From an uncultured Collinsella sp. (GTDB lineage: Bacteria; Actinomycetota; Coriobacteriia; Coriobacteriales; Coriobacteriaceae): DNA of 64,000 nt. The stretch spans positions 65,409 through 129,408 of the forward strand of contig CAKUEU010000001.1 in the NCBI GenBank assembly GCA_934646865.1. Reading direction: 5' to 3'. The notes beneath the pieces are model-generated. The model was not told the DNA's origin, searched no databases, and was given only the letters and a program-made list of their open reading frames with translations. Each line of letters begins with the position of its first letter. Position 1 is the first letter of the stretch. This document shows, one piece after another, positions 44,853 to 53,235 of the stretch. The position numbers and the translations under genes are program-made.

Positions 44853-45401
44853 ATGGCTGAGGTTGAAGTGAGGGCTTTGGGTCCCGACGACGTCGACGAT
44901 ATGGTCGATCTGGATGAGCAGTCGGGCTACGAGGTCTATGATGCATATGAGCCTTTTGTCGAGGATGAGGACGAAGAGAACTGTTACCTCTGGGGCGTCT
45001 TTGCCGATGACGAGCTGGTCGGCTTTTGCGTGACGGGCGGTGCGGATGACCCCGACCTGCCGGATGCCGTTACGGAGCACCCGCTCAACGAGGAAACGTC
45101 GACGTTTTTGAGCCATGTGTATGTTGATCCCGACTACCGCGGCAACGGCTATGGCGCGCGCCTGGTACACGACGCCCTGCTGGGATACTGGGAGAGCGAG
45201 GGCGAGCAGCAGCCGACATTCCTGGATCTGAGCGGCTATCTCTTTGACGATGCTGATGCGGATCCGATTAAGCTCGCGCATCTGCTCATCGACTTCTTTG
45301 GTAAGAACGGGTTTGAGCCCATTCCCGATGATGATAACGACATCACCTACACCTGCATGGTCTTGGATCCCGAGAACTTTAAGGACCCGGACGCAGAGTA
45401 G
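44853..45401 (+). CDS. GNAT-family N-acetyltransferase
   Basis: 182 residues. LSHVYVDPDYRGNGYGARLVHDALL (about 88-112) is the beta-4/alpha-3 acetyl-CoA pyrophosphate loop (V.P.YRGNGYG) of GNAT enzymes. LWGVFADDELVGFCV is the beta-2/beta-3 pair, and the end (FFGKNGFEPIPDD.....CMVLD) fits the last strands. The protein is unusually acidic. It transfers acetyl from acetyl-CoA to an amine; the substrate is unknown. As the last unit of the regulon it may modify a component of the signalling system. Confidence 0.85.
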   Translation: MAEVEVRALGPDDVDDMVDLDEQSGYEVYDAYEPFVEDEDEENCYLWGVFADDELVGFCVTGGADDPDLPDAVTEHPLNEETSTFLSHVYVDPDYRGNGYGARLVHDALLGYWESEGEQQPTFLDLSGYLFDDADADPIKLAHLLIDFFGKNGFEPIPDDDNDITYTCMVLDPENFKDPDAE

Positions 45402-45445
45402 GGGCTGCGGGGTGTTGGCTCAGCTTTCCTAGTTGGTGTTTAACG

Positions 45446-45491
45446 GGGCCGGACGTTCCAGTTGTGATGACTGGGCGTCCGGCCCTTTTTT
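45446..45491 (+). terminator. Intrinsic terminator of the GNAT gene
   Basis: A perfect 10-bp GGGCCGGACG/CGTCCGGCCC stem (45446-45455 with 45476-45485) followed by six T (45486-45491). Confidence 0.88.
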
Positions 45492-45522
45492 GTTGTCTGT
45501 CGGTCTGGTGCTCAGCGCGTTT

Positions 45523-45821
45523 GTCTCGATCTGTAACAACAAGTAGGGGATACGGGGCCTAGATGTTACAGATCGAGATTGTTCCTCTGCCGACAGCTCA
45601 ACTGTCTCAATCTGTAACATCTACGGTCGTTTTTGCTCCGTAACTGTTACAGATCGAGATGTTGTCTTCTGACGGATTGGTTTGTCTTGATCTGTAACAA
45701 CTGGACGAAGATTCGGCCCGTAACTGTTACAGATTGAGACATTTGCGGATGGGGCCGACCGTTCATCTCGATCTGTAACATCTAGACGAAGATTCGACCT
45801 GTAACTGTTACAGATTGAGAC
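45523..45821. repeat. 299-bp composite element, copy 3 (four 57-bp palindromes)
   Basis: 57-bp units start at 45523, 45604, 45684 and 45765, again with 81/80/81 spacing and the same orientation as copies 1 and 2. Units 3 and 4 share the centre GACGAAGATTCG. It lies at the right border of the island, mirroring copy 2 at the left border. With the GNAT terminator and helicase leader it accounts for the 691-nt gap. Confidence 0.9.
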
Positions 45822-45887
45822 GGTCGTCCGACCCCGCCCCGTCCGCCTCGTCATCTGTGGTTTACGTGGGGGCATGCGAAGCGCGGG

Positions 45888-46092
45888 TATACTAACCGGC
45901 GGCGAATCTGCTCCATCGCTTAGAGCTGCTGCGTCTGGACGGCGCGTGATAGGGCTGCCAAAGCGATCGCCAGCGTGCTGAGCAACGTCCTCTCTGTGCG
46001 CACCCGTTTTTGTATGTATTAGCGCACTACCAAGCACGCCCGCGCGGCCGCATGCCGTGCCCATAGCGCGTGCAGATAAGGAACAACAACAT
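45888..46092 (+). promoter_or_regulatory. Helicase promoter and long leader
   Basis: A good -10 box TATACT (45888-45893) stands about 200 nt before the helicase start; no well-spaced -35 is seen. The resulting leader of about 190 nt is not coding. Long leaders are common for cold-inducible DEAD-box helicase genes, where they act in RNA-level control; whether that is so here is inference. Confidence 0.45.
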
Positions 46093-48348
46093 ATGCGTAA
46101 TTCTGTATCCGACGTCACCGACGCCGAGATTCTGGACGAGACCCGCGAGGCCATGACCCAGGCCGCCTTCGATGCTGCCGACGAGGCCAGTGCCGCCGAG
46201 ACTGTCGAGTCCGCGACCGAGAACCTGCCCGCCTTTGACGAGTTGGGACTTTCGGACGAGATGCTTCGTGCCATCGAGAACCTGGGCTACACGGCGCCCA
46301 CGCCTGTCCAGGCTGGCTCCATCCCCGTGGTGCTCGAGGGTCGCGACCTGCTTGCCGCCGCCCAGACCGGCACCGGCAAGACGGCCGCCTTCTTGCTGCC
46401 GACTATGAACAACCTGGAGCACATCGCTCCGTCCAAGCCCGTGCGCGAGCGCGGCAGCCGCAACCGCCGTCGCGGCGCCAAGAAGCCCGAGGGCAACGGC
46501 CGCGGCCCCGTGATGCTCGTCATCACCCCCACGCGCGAGCTCGCCCAGCAGATCGACGAGGTCGCGAGCAAAATCGCCGACGTCACCGGCCATGTTGCCG
46601 TGACCGTCGTGGGCGGCGTGAGCTACAAGCCCCAGACCGCTGCCCTCAAGTACGGTTGCGACATCTTGGTCGCCACGCCGGGCCGTCTGGTCGATCTGAT
46701 TGAGCAGGGCGCCTGCCACCTGGACGAGGTCAAGGTGCTGGTGCTCGACGAGGCCGACCGTATGCTCGACATGGGCTTTTTGCCCGCCGTCCGCCGCATC
46801 GTGCGCGAGACGCCGGCCGAGCGCCAGACGCTGCTGTTCTCGGCGACCCTCGACGAGGAGGCCGTGGGCGAGATCACCGACCTGGTGAGCGACCCGGCCC
46901 GTGTGGAGATCGCGCCGGCCACGTCGACCGCCGACACTGTCGATCAGTTTGTGTTCCCGGTGTCTATCGAGGCCAAGAACAACCTGTTGCCCGAGTTCCT
47001 CAAGAAGGAAGGTCCGGAGCGCACCATCGTCTTTATGCGTACCAAGCATCGCGCCGACAGCTGCTGCCGTCGTCTGGAGCGTAAGGGCATCAAGGCCGCC
47101 GCGATTCACGGCAACCGCAGCCAGGCCCAGCGCGAGCGCGCGCTTTCGGCCTTCCGCGACGGTACCGTCGACGTGTTGGTGGCAACCGACGTGCTCGCCC
47201 GCGGCATCGACATTAGCGACGTGCGCTACGTCGTGAACTTTGACGTGCCGGCCGAGCCGACCGACTACATCCACCGCATTGGCCGTACCGGCCGTGCCGG
47301 CGAGCTGGGCTGGGCCATCACGTTTGTGACCGAGCAGGACGTCGATGAGTTCTACGAGATAGAGAAGCTCATGGACAAGACGGCCGACATTTACGAGGCC
47401 GGCGACCTGCACGTGGGTCCCAACCCGCCTGCCGTTGATCCCGAGCGCAATCCTGCGGCCTTTAAGGTGAAGAAGAAGACCAAGCGCGGCAAGTCCAAGA
47501 GCAAGAAGAAGCTTGAGCAGGCGCGTCGCGACGGCAAACGCAATGGCGACGATTACGGCGATGTGGCCGGTCGTTCCAACCGCGGTCGCGATGAGCGCCG
47601 TGGCGACGGCGAGCGTCCGAGCCGTCCCAAGCGCGGCGGTAAGACCCGCGTGCGCGAGGGCGTTCAGGCCCGCGTGGACGAGGCCGTTGAGAGCGTGGCC
47701 CGCGAGATGGCTGCCGAGGAGCGCGGCGGTGCTGGTGCCGCTGAGCAGCCTGCGCGCGGTAACCGTGCCGAGCGTCGTGCCAAGCAGTTCCAGGGCGAGG
47801 CACACCGCCGTCGTCGTGAGGACGAGGACCGTGGCGGTCGTCGTCGTGTCGAGCGCGAGGACGAGGGCCGTGGTTCGCGCGGCGGCAAGCGCGGCTCGGG
47901 TGACCGTCGTCGCTCCGGTCGCGATGGCGAGCGCGGCGGGCGCGATGAGCGCCGTGGCGGCGAAGGCCGTGGTTCGCGTGACGAGCGTGGTACCCGCGGC
48001 GGCAAGCGCTTTGATGAGCGCGGAGGCCGCGAGGGTGGCTGTGGCGGCGAGCGTCGCGAGGGCGCTCGTGGCAACGGCGGCCGCAGCGGCGCCGGCCGCT
48101 CTGGTGAGTCGCGCGATCGTCGTGATCCGCGTGCCAGCCGCGATCGTCGCGATGACTGGCGCAACTACGACGACACCCGCGAGGAGCGTCGTGGCGGCTA
48201 TCGTGGCGGGCGTGGCGGCAACCAGGCCGGCTCCCGCGGCGGTCGTGCCGGCGGTCGCGATAACCGTGGCAGCTATGGCAATAGTCGTGATGGCAAGCGC
48301 GGTAGCAGCTCCCGCCGCCCCGGTGACGGCGGCGGCAAGCGCAAGTAA
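46093..48348 (+). CDS. DEAD-box ATP-dependent RNA helicase
   Basis: 751 residues from ATG 46093 (AAGGAAC upstream). The core (about 50-400) has LGYTAPTPVQ (Q motif), AQTGTGKT (I), PTRELA (Ia), DEAD (II), SAT (III) and HRIGRTGRAG (VI). The basic tail (about 450-751) is made of RGG/RGGR-, RRG- and RERRGG-type repeats, much longer than in E. coli RhlE, and should bind RNA and favour condensates. It is most like the RhlE/CsdA group used in ribosome assembly and mRNA turnover in the cold. The antisense strand of the tail is also open, but only because of the biased codons. Confidence 0.93.
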   Translation: MRNSVSDVTDAEILDETREAMTQAAFDAADEASAAETVESATENLPAFDELGLSDEMLRAIENLGYTAPTPVQAGSIPVVLEGRDLLAAAQTGTGKTAAFLLPTMNNLEHIAPSKPVRERGSRNRRRGAKKPEGNGRGPVMLVITPTRELAQQIDEVASKIADVTGHVAVTVVGGVSYKPQTAALKYGCDILVATPGRLVDLIEQGACHLDEVKVLVLDEADRMLDMGFLPAVRRIVRETPAERQTLLFSATLDEEAVGEITDLVSDPARVEIAPATSTADTVDQFVFPVSIEAKNNLLPEFLKKEGPERTIVFMRTKHRADSCCRRLERKGIKAAAIHGNRSQAQRERALSAFRDGTVDVLVATDVLARGIDISDVRYVVNFDVPAEPTDYIHRIGRTGRAGELGWAITFVTEQDVDEFYEIEKLMDKTADIYEAGDLHVGPNPPAVDPERNPAAFKVKKKTKRGKSKSKKKLEQARRDGKRNGDDYGDVAGRSNRGRDERRGDGERPSRPKRGGKTRVREGVQARVDEAVESVAREMAAEERGGAGAAEQPARGNRAERRAKQFQGEAHRRRREDEDRGGRRRVEREDEGRGSRGGKRGSGDRRRSGRDGERGGRDERRGGEGRGSRDERGTRGGKRFDERGGREGGCGGERREGARGNGGRSGAGRSGESRDRRDPRASRDRRDDWRNYDDTREERRGGYRGGRGGNQAGSRGGRAGGRDNRGSYGNSRDGKRGSSSRRPGDGGGKRK

Positions 48349-48381
48349 GATGCGCATCGCGCGCTAGCGTGAGACAAGCTA

Positions 48382-48413
48382 AGGGCCCGAGCAAACAACG
48401 CTCGGGCCCTTTT
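48382..48413 (+). terminator. Intrinsic terminator of the helicase gene
   Basis: A perfect 11-bp stem (48382-48392 with 48400-48410) followed by TTTT. Confidence 0.88.
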
Positions 48414-48519
48414 GTTTGCCGTGTCCATCGCTAATTCAAACGTGATTTTCTCGGGAATGCATCTGGGGGATGCTGAGGACCTATTTTCCGCCATGCAGCA
48501 ATGGGTCCTATGGAGTGCG

Positions 48520-48757
48520 CCGTGCATTTTTTGGAGTATTCTGCAGTTCGAGTTGTCTGCATATGATTCGACGTCGCCAACGGTGGCCTTCGGATATCCC
48601 TAGCGAGCGTTCCGAGTCAGATTTCGCCGTTTTCCGGAGCAGGGGCGCGTCATTCTCGCCATGTCGGGACTTAGAACGATACGGCGCCCTACAGTTTTGC
48701 CCACCCGCGGCGGTGCTGGCGCGGTCACGTTGCAGAATACTCCGTTTTTTGCACGGG
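48520..48757. repeat. Inverted repeat pair in the 618-nt helicase-EFR1 gap
   Basis: CGTGCA......GGAGTATTCTGCA near 48520-48545 recurs in inverted orientation near 48732-48757. The gap has no supportable ORF. An A/T-rich patch with TTTATACA/TATACAATCTGTA (about 48800-48830) and a TATACT box (48903-48908) may hold the promoter of the next gene. Confidence 0.4.
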
Positions 48758-48966
48758 CCAGGATGGGGTACCTCAGGAGAACGCGGCGATATCCCGTAAA
48801 TATATACAATCTGTACCGTAATTTATACAAAACGAAGAGGCAGACAGCGCAGGGTGGGCGCATTGGGGTGTTTGGTGCACCAAAACGGGGATCCCGCGTG
48901 CCGTATACTCTGTCTGAATGTGAAAACGGCTTGACGCGTTGCCGGGCGTAGGAGGAGGGTGCCTCG

Positions 48967-49728
48967 ATGAGCGTATTCGAAATTGTGTTTAGTCCGACGG
49001 GTGGAACGCGGAAGGTGTCTGGTCTTGTTGCCGGGGCGCTGGATGGGAATGCCGTTACCGTTGATCTGACCGATAACGGACTGGATTTCGGTGCCGTATC
49101 GATGACGAAGGACGACGTTGCCGTGATCTCCGTGCCGTCGTATGCCGGCAGGGTTCCCGCCGTGGCTGTTGAACGGTTGGGCATGGTGCGCGGCAACGGA
49201 GCGCGCGCCGTTCTGGTCTGCGTATACGGAAACCGGGCGTTTGAGGACACGCTTGTAGAGTTGGAGGACGTTGCAAAACGCGCTGGATTTAGGGTGATTG
49301 CAGCAGTTGCTGCCATTGCGGAACATTCTGTTGCTCGACAGTTCGCCGCTGGGCGACCGGACGCGCAGGATGTGGCCCGGCTTGCCGAGCTTGCTCAGCA
49401 GATCCGGTACAAGCTGCTGGATGAGGATGTATCCGACCCCACTATTCCCGGCAATCGTCCTTATAAGCAAGCTGGAGGCCACGCCATGGTGCCAATGGCA
49501 ACGGAGGACTGCGTCTCCTGCGGTGCCTGTGCCGCGGTGTGCCCTGTTCGGGCTATCGACAAGGGCGATCCCAAGCAGGTGGATAGCGAGGCGTGCATCT
49601 CCTGCATGCGCTGCATCTCCGTATGTCCGCAGGATGCTCGCAAGCTTGATCCCAGCAAACTCGCCGTCGTTACCCAGATGCTGAGCAAGGCTTGCGTCGA
49701 GCGGAAAGAATGCGAGCTCTTCATCTAG
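48967..49728 (+). CDS. EFR1-family flavodoxin-ferredoxin fusion
   Basis: 253 residues. The flavodoxin-like half (1-150) has the FMN phosphate loop FSPTGGT at 8-14 and PSYAGRVPAVA. The C-terminal half carries two [4Fe-4S] motifs, CVSCGACAAVCP (about 178-189) and CISCMRCISVCP (about 208-219), as in 8Fe ferredoxins. It would shuttle low-potential electrons in the cytosol; the physiological partner is unknown, though a hydrogenase lies 6 kb downstream. GGAGGAGGG precedes the start. Confidence 0.9.
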   Translation: MSVFEIVFSPTGGTRKVSGLVAGALDGNAVTVDLTDNGLDFGAVSMTKDDVAVISVPSYAGRVPAVAVERLGMVRGNGARAVLVCVYGNRAFEDTLVELEDVAKRAGFRVIAAVAAIAEHSVARQFAAGRPDAQDVARLAELAQQIRYKLLDEDVSDPTIPGNRPYKQAGGHAMVPMATEDCVSCGACAAVCPVRAIDKGDPKQVDSEACISCMRCISVCPQDARKLDPSKLAVVTQMLSKACVERKECELFI

Positions 49729-49789
49729 TGCAGGAGCGTCAATCAGTTTTTCTCCGTCCCTCCCGGCAGGCGGCGGCATCCCTCCTCTA

Positions 49790-49856
49790 AGTTGCGGTGG
49801 AATACGGGCTGCTTTTGCCTTTCAAACGGCTTTTCAGTCCCTATTTCACCGCAACT
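49790..49856. repeat. 67-bp palindromic element, second copy
   Basis: Outer arms AGTTGCGGTGGAATA.../...CTATTTCACCGCAACT match those at 2024-2090, as does the total length of 67 bp; the inner arm is less paired here. It lies in the 402-nt gap before the PTS operon, which holds no gene. Confidence 0.7.
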
Positions 49857-49863
49857 CACAATT

Positions 49864-49917
49864 GGTGCAAGGAGTGTCCCCAGGTGCCGGCGGGAAAGGA
49901 ACGTCCCTAAGTGCCGC
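49864..49917. repeat. Tandem half-copies of the GTCCCCAAGTGCCGG element
   Basis: Two direct versions of GGA.(A/T)GTCCC(C/T)A.GTGCCG occur about 27 bp apart. The full palindromic form of the same element is at 61422-61479. Probably decayed or rearranged copies. Confidence 0.5.
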
Positions 49918-50018
49918 TTAAATACCGTTTATCGAAGAATAAATACCGCTCACCGGTCATAATGACTATTCTGGCTTTGCTGTTGCCTACAATAATCCCC
50001 GTAAAAAGAAATGCGGAA

Positions 50019-50050
50019 GGTTACCGAGTCCCTCGGACGTGGGCCTAACC
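50019..50050 (+). promoter_or_regulatory. Candidate antiterminator (RAT-like) RNA hairpin
   Basis: GGTTA (50019) pairs with TAACC (50046), and CCGAG with CTCGG inside, leaving an asymmetric 3' bulge. This resembles the general shape of RAT targets of BglG/LicT proteins, one of which is encoded in this operon. No clear overlapping terminator was found, so this is tentative. Confidence 0.3.
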
Positions 50051-50130
50051 AAAGTCTTTGAACGGGTGTGTCTCTATGGATGCATTCGCTTGATTTTGGT
50101 TGGGCTATATTTATGAAGGGACATGCCACC

Positions 50131-50643
50131 ATGGGTTTCTTTTCTCGCCTGATGGGCGGTTCGGATGAGCAGAAGACTGCAACCTCCGAGTTCGAAATCC
50201 TCGCTCCCGTTTCCGGCGAGCTTGTTCACCTAGAAAAAACCAACGATCCCGCTTTTAGCAGCCGTGCCGTGGGCGATGGCGTTGCCGTGGTTCCCCAAGA
50301 GGGAACGGTGTGCGCTCCTGTTTCCGGCACCGTCGCGGCGCTGTTTCCGACTGAGCACGCGCTGGGCATCATGTCCGACGACAGCTCTGCTCAGGTGATG
50401 CTGCATATCGGAATCGACACTGTTAAACTTGAGGGCAAGGGCTTCCATGCGCTTGTTGCTCAGGGTGACCATGTCGACGCGGGCCAGCCCCTCGTCGAGG
50501 TCGATTTCGACGCGGTCCGCGCCGCCGGCTTCGATCCTACGGTCTTCGTTATTGTGTGCGAGCGTTCGGAGAAGTCGACTCTTCGTGAGCATGCTTCCGG
50601 CCCTGTTGCTGTTAAAGAGCCTGTCGTCTGGCTTTCCGAGTAA
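50131..50643 (+). CDS. PTS glucose-family EIIA protein
   Basis: 170 residues from ATG 50131 (AAGGGA upstream). The EIIA-Glc/Crr fold is shown by ILAPVSGELVHLE, PVSGTVAALFPTEHALGI (first His region) and VMLHIGIDTVKLEGKGF, where the His accepts phosphate from HPr. It ends PVVWLSE. It is a free-standing EIIA that passes phosphate to the EIIB domain of the transporter two genes downstream. First gene of the sugar operon. Confidence 0.9.
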   Translation: MGFFSRLMGGSDEQKTATSEFEILAPVSGELVHLEKTNDPAFSSRAVGDGVAVVPQEGTVCAPVSGTVAALFPTEHALGIMSDDSSAQVMLHIGIDTVKLEGKGFHALVAQGDHVDAGQPLVEVDFDAVRAAGFDPTVFVIVCERSEKSTLREHASGPVAVKEPVVWLSE

Positions 50644-50661
50644 ATTCTTGTGGTGGGTACC

Positions 50662-51516
50662 GTGGTTATCAAGCGAGTTTTTAACAACAACGTCGCAATG
50701 GTCACTTCGGACGATGGCTCCGAGCTCATCGTCATCGGTCGAGGCCTCTGCTTTGGCCGTCATGCCGGCGATGCCATCGACGAGGCGTCAGTCGAAAAGA
50801 CCTACGCGTTGCAGGAGGGAACTTCTCAGGATTCGCGTACGATAGACCGCTTGGCACATCTTTTGGAGTCCATCCCCACCGTCAACCTCGTTATTGCCGA
50901 GGACATTGTTCAGATGCTCCGTCGAGAGCTCAATGTCGACATCAACGATAAGATTCTCATCGCTCTTGCAGACCATATCAGCCTCGCCCTCGATCGCGAG
51001 CGCAAGGGCGTTCCCTGCGAGAACCCGCTGCTGCTCGAGATCCAGCAGTTCTATCGCAAGGAGTACGCGCTTGCGGGCCGTGCGCTGCAGATTATCAAGG
51101 AGTATATGGGCATCCAGATGAGCGAGGAGGAGCAGGGTTTCATTACCTTGCATATCGTCAACGCCACCATGCCGCAACGCTCCGATCGTCTGATCGTTTC
51201 GGTCCAGCTTGTTCGCGACGTGCTTGCGATTGTTTCCGAGCGCTATGCCACGACCCTCGACGACACCTCGCTGCCCTATGAGCGTTTCGTCCGCCACCTG
51301 CAGTTTTTCGCACAGCGGGCGCTTGACCCCGCGGCCGGGCAGATCAATGACGATGCGCTGTTCCGAATCGATGAAACTAAGTATCCGTGCGCGTTCACGT
51401 GCGCAGATGCCATAGCCGCCCACTTGTCGTCTACCTATAACGTTGTCGTTACCGATGCCGAGAAGAGTTATCTCGCATATCACATTGTTAACCTGCTTGG
51501 AGAACCTGGTCTCTAG
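50662..51516 (+). CDS. BglG/LicT-family transcription antiterminator
   Basis: 284 residues from GTG 50662, chosen because VIKRVFNNNVAM aligns with the usual start of the RNA-binding CAT domain; GTG 50650 or 50653 are alternatives. After the CAT domain (1-55) come two PRD domains (about 65-170 and 175-284) with the conserved His residues in ADHISLA, TLHIVNA and YLAYHIVN. Such proteins bind a leader hairpin and prevent termination when the sugar is present; phosphorylation of the PRDs by the PTS sets activity. It should control this operon. Confidence 0.9.
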   Translation: MVIKRVFNNNVAMVTSDDGSELIVIGRGLCFGRHAGDAIDEASVEKTYALQEGTSQDSRTIDRLAHLLESIPTVNLVIAEDIVQMLRRELNVDINDKILIALADHISLALDRERKGVPCENPLLLEIQQFYRKEYALAGRALQIIKEYMGIQMSEEEQGFITLHIVNATMPQRSDRLIVSVQLVRDVLAIVSERYATTLDDTSLPYERFVRHLQFFAQRALDPAAGQINDDALFRIDETKYPCAFTCADAIAAHLSSTYNVVVTDAEKSYLAYHIVNLLGEPGL

Positions 51517-51615
51517 GCATAACGTGCCCATACATCGATTGATATAAGGCAAGGCTCACGGTCTTGTCCAGGGCACATCTGTCTTAATTTGCGGAAAAGG
51601 AAGGGGAGTACCGCT

Positions 51616-53232
51616 ATGACCGCAAAAAAGAAGTTCAATTTCAAAGCGCCGTTGGAGGTGTTCGCGAAGTCAATCGTCCAGCCGATGATGTATCTCTCGG
51701 TTGCCGGCATTCTGCTCATCGTGGGCATCATTCTGACCAACAAGACCATCTGCGCCATGATTCCCGTGCTGGGCTCCGGTCCGTTCCAGCTTGTGGGCGC
51801 CGTTGTCTATCAGTCGCTGATGTTTATCATCAACAACCTCTCGATTCTGTTCTGCGTGGGCATCGCCGGCGCCATGGCAAAGAAGAACAAGGGCCATGCT
51901 TCGCTTATCGCCCTGATGTCGTTCTTCCTGTTCCTGCAGGCTAACAACATCGTGCTCAACGCCACCGGCTATCTTGCCGAAGCGAGCGGCATGCTCGGTC
52001 TTACCGGAACCGGCCAGAGCACCGTTATGGGCATTCAGGTGCTCGATACCGGCGTGTTTGGCGGCATCATTCTTGGTTGCATCACCGGTGCCGTGTTCAA
52101 CAAGTACTCGAACAAGCAGTTCCCCATTGCCCTTTCGATGTTCTCGGGCGTTCGCTTCCCGTTCCTGATCATGATCATCATCTCCTGGATCATGGGTGCT
52201 GGCTTCTGCATCGTTTGGCCTCCGGTCCAGGGTGCCATCTCCTCCGTTGCCGGCATCATTAAGGAGTCGGGCAACATCGGTCTGTTTATCTACGGCATGC
52301 TCAACAAGCTGCTCGTTCCCACCGGTCTGCACCACCTCATCTACACCCCGTTCCAGTTCTCCGATGTGGGTGGCACCCTGACGCTGGGCGATCAGGTTAT
52401 CGCCGGCGCCTATCCCATCCGTGTTGCCGAGATGGCAATGACGGGACAGCCCTTCTCCGATAGCACCTACTTCAACAGCTATACCTTCAACAATCTGTGG
52501 CCCTACATCGGCATCGGCCTCGCCTTTATCTTCACTGCCTACAAGCAGAACAAGGATAAGACCAAGGCCGTTATCATCCCGCTGATCATCACCGCCGTGC
52601 TCTCCTGCGTGACCGAGCCCATGGACTTCCTCTTTGTCTTTGCCGCTCCCGTGCTCTTTGTCGTTCACTCGATTCTTTCCGGTATCTTCCTGGTCCTGCT
52701 CAAGGTCCTCTCCGTGCCCGCTTCGACTGCAGGCGGCATCATCAACATCGTGGTTTCCAACCTGGTTCTTGGTGTCGATAAGACCAACTGGCCGGTTATG
52801 CTGGTGCTCGGAGTCGTCAACGCCACGCTGTACTTCTTCCTCTTCACCTTCCTCATTAAGAAGCTCAACCTCCACACGCCTGGTCGCGAGGAAGAGTCCG
52901 AGCTTGCTGAGTCCGTTGCCGAGGGCGAGGCCGCCGCATCTGTCGCGGTGAAGCAGGGCGCTGTTGCCGCGGCTCCCGCAGAGGGCGTCGATGCGGGCAT
53001 TGCCGACCTGGTCGCAGGTCTTGGCGGCAAGGACAACATCGAGGAGCTCGAGAACTGCTTTACTCGTCTCCGCGTGAACGTTAAGAACCCGGACCTCATC
53101 GATGAGAACCTCATCAACCACGTGCCCAACAGCGGCATCAACCGCAACGGCAACAATATCCAGATCATCTTTGGCATGAAGGTCGCCGAGATGCGCGACA
53201 AAGTCGAGAACGCAATTGAGAAGGAGCAGTAA
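51616..53232 (+). CDS. PTS alpha-glucoside-type EIICB transporter
   Basis: 538 residues from ATG 51616 (AAGGAAGGGG upstream). The EIIC domain (about 10-420) has about ten membrane helices and TEPMDFLFVFAAPVLF, the sugar-binding TEP motif of the glucose superfamily. A linker rich in Glu and Ala follows, then EIIB (about 455-538) with the phospho-Cys in ENCFTRLR (about 481). The EIIA is separate (50131). Substrate is inferred as an alpha-glucoside such as maltose, because the next gene is a CDMP-type GH4 enzyme. Confidence 0.88.
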   Translation: MTAKKKFNFKAPLEVFAKSIVQPMMYLSVAGILLIVGIILTNKTICAMIPVLGSGPFQLVGAVVYQSLMFIINNLSILFCVGIAGAMAKKNKGHASLIALMSFFLFLQANNIVLNATGYLAEASGMLGLTGTGQSTVMGIQVLDTGVFGGIILGCITGAVFNKYSNKQFPIALSMFSGVRFPFLIMIIISWIMGAGFCIVWPPVQGAISSVAGIIKESGNIGLFIYGMLNKLLVPTGLHHLIYTPFQFSDVGGTLTLGDQVIAGAYPIRVAEMAMTGQPFSDSTYFNSYTFNNLWPYIGIGLAFIFTAYKQNKDKTKAVIIPLIITAVLSCVTEPMDFLFVFAAPVLFVVHSILSGIFLVLLKVLSVPASTAGGIINIVVSNLVLGVDKTNWPVMLVLGVVNATLYFFLFTFLIKKLNLHTPGREEESELAESVAEGEAAASVAVKQGAVAAAPAEGVDAGIADLVAGLGGKDNIEELENCFTRLRVNVKNPDLIDENLINHVPNSGINRNGNNIQIIFGMKVAEMRDKVENAIEKEQ

Positions 53233-53235
53233 ACA

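Noticed and set aside
46027..48357. Large antisense ORF opposite the helicase (over 700 codons)
   Set aside because: It is Ala/Thr/Leu low-complexity caused by the biased RGG codons and third-position G/C of the real gene, and has no recognisable domain.
48600..49316. Minus-strand ORF in the helicase-EFR1 gap
   Set aside because: Runs into the antisense of the EFR1 gene, has atypical composition and no ribosome site.
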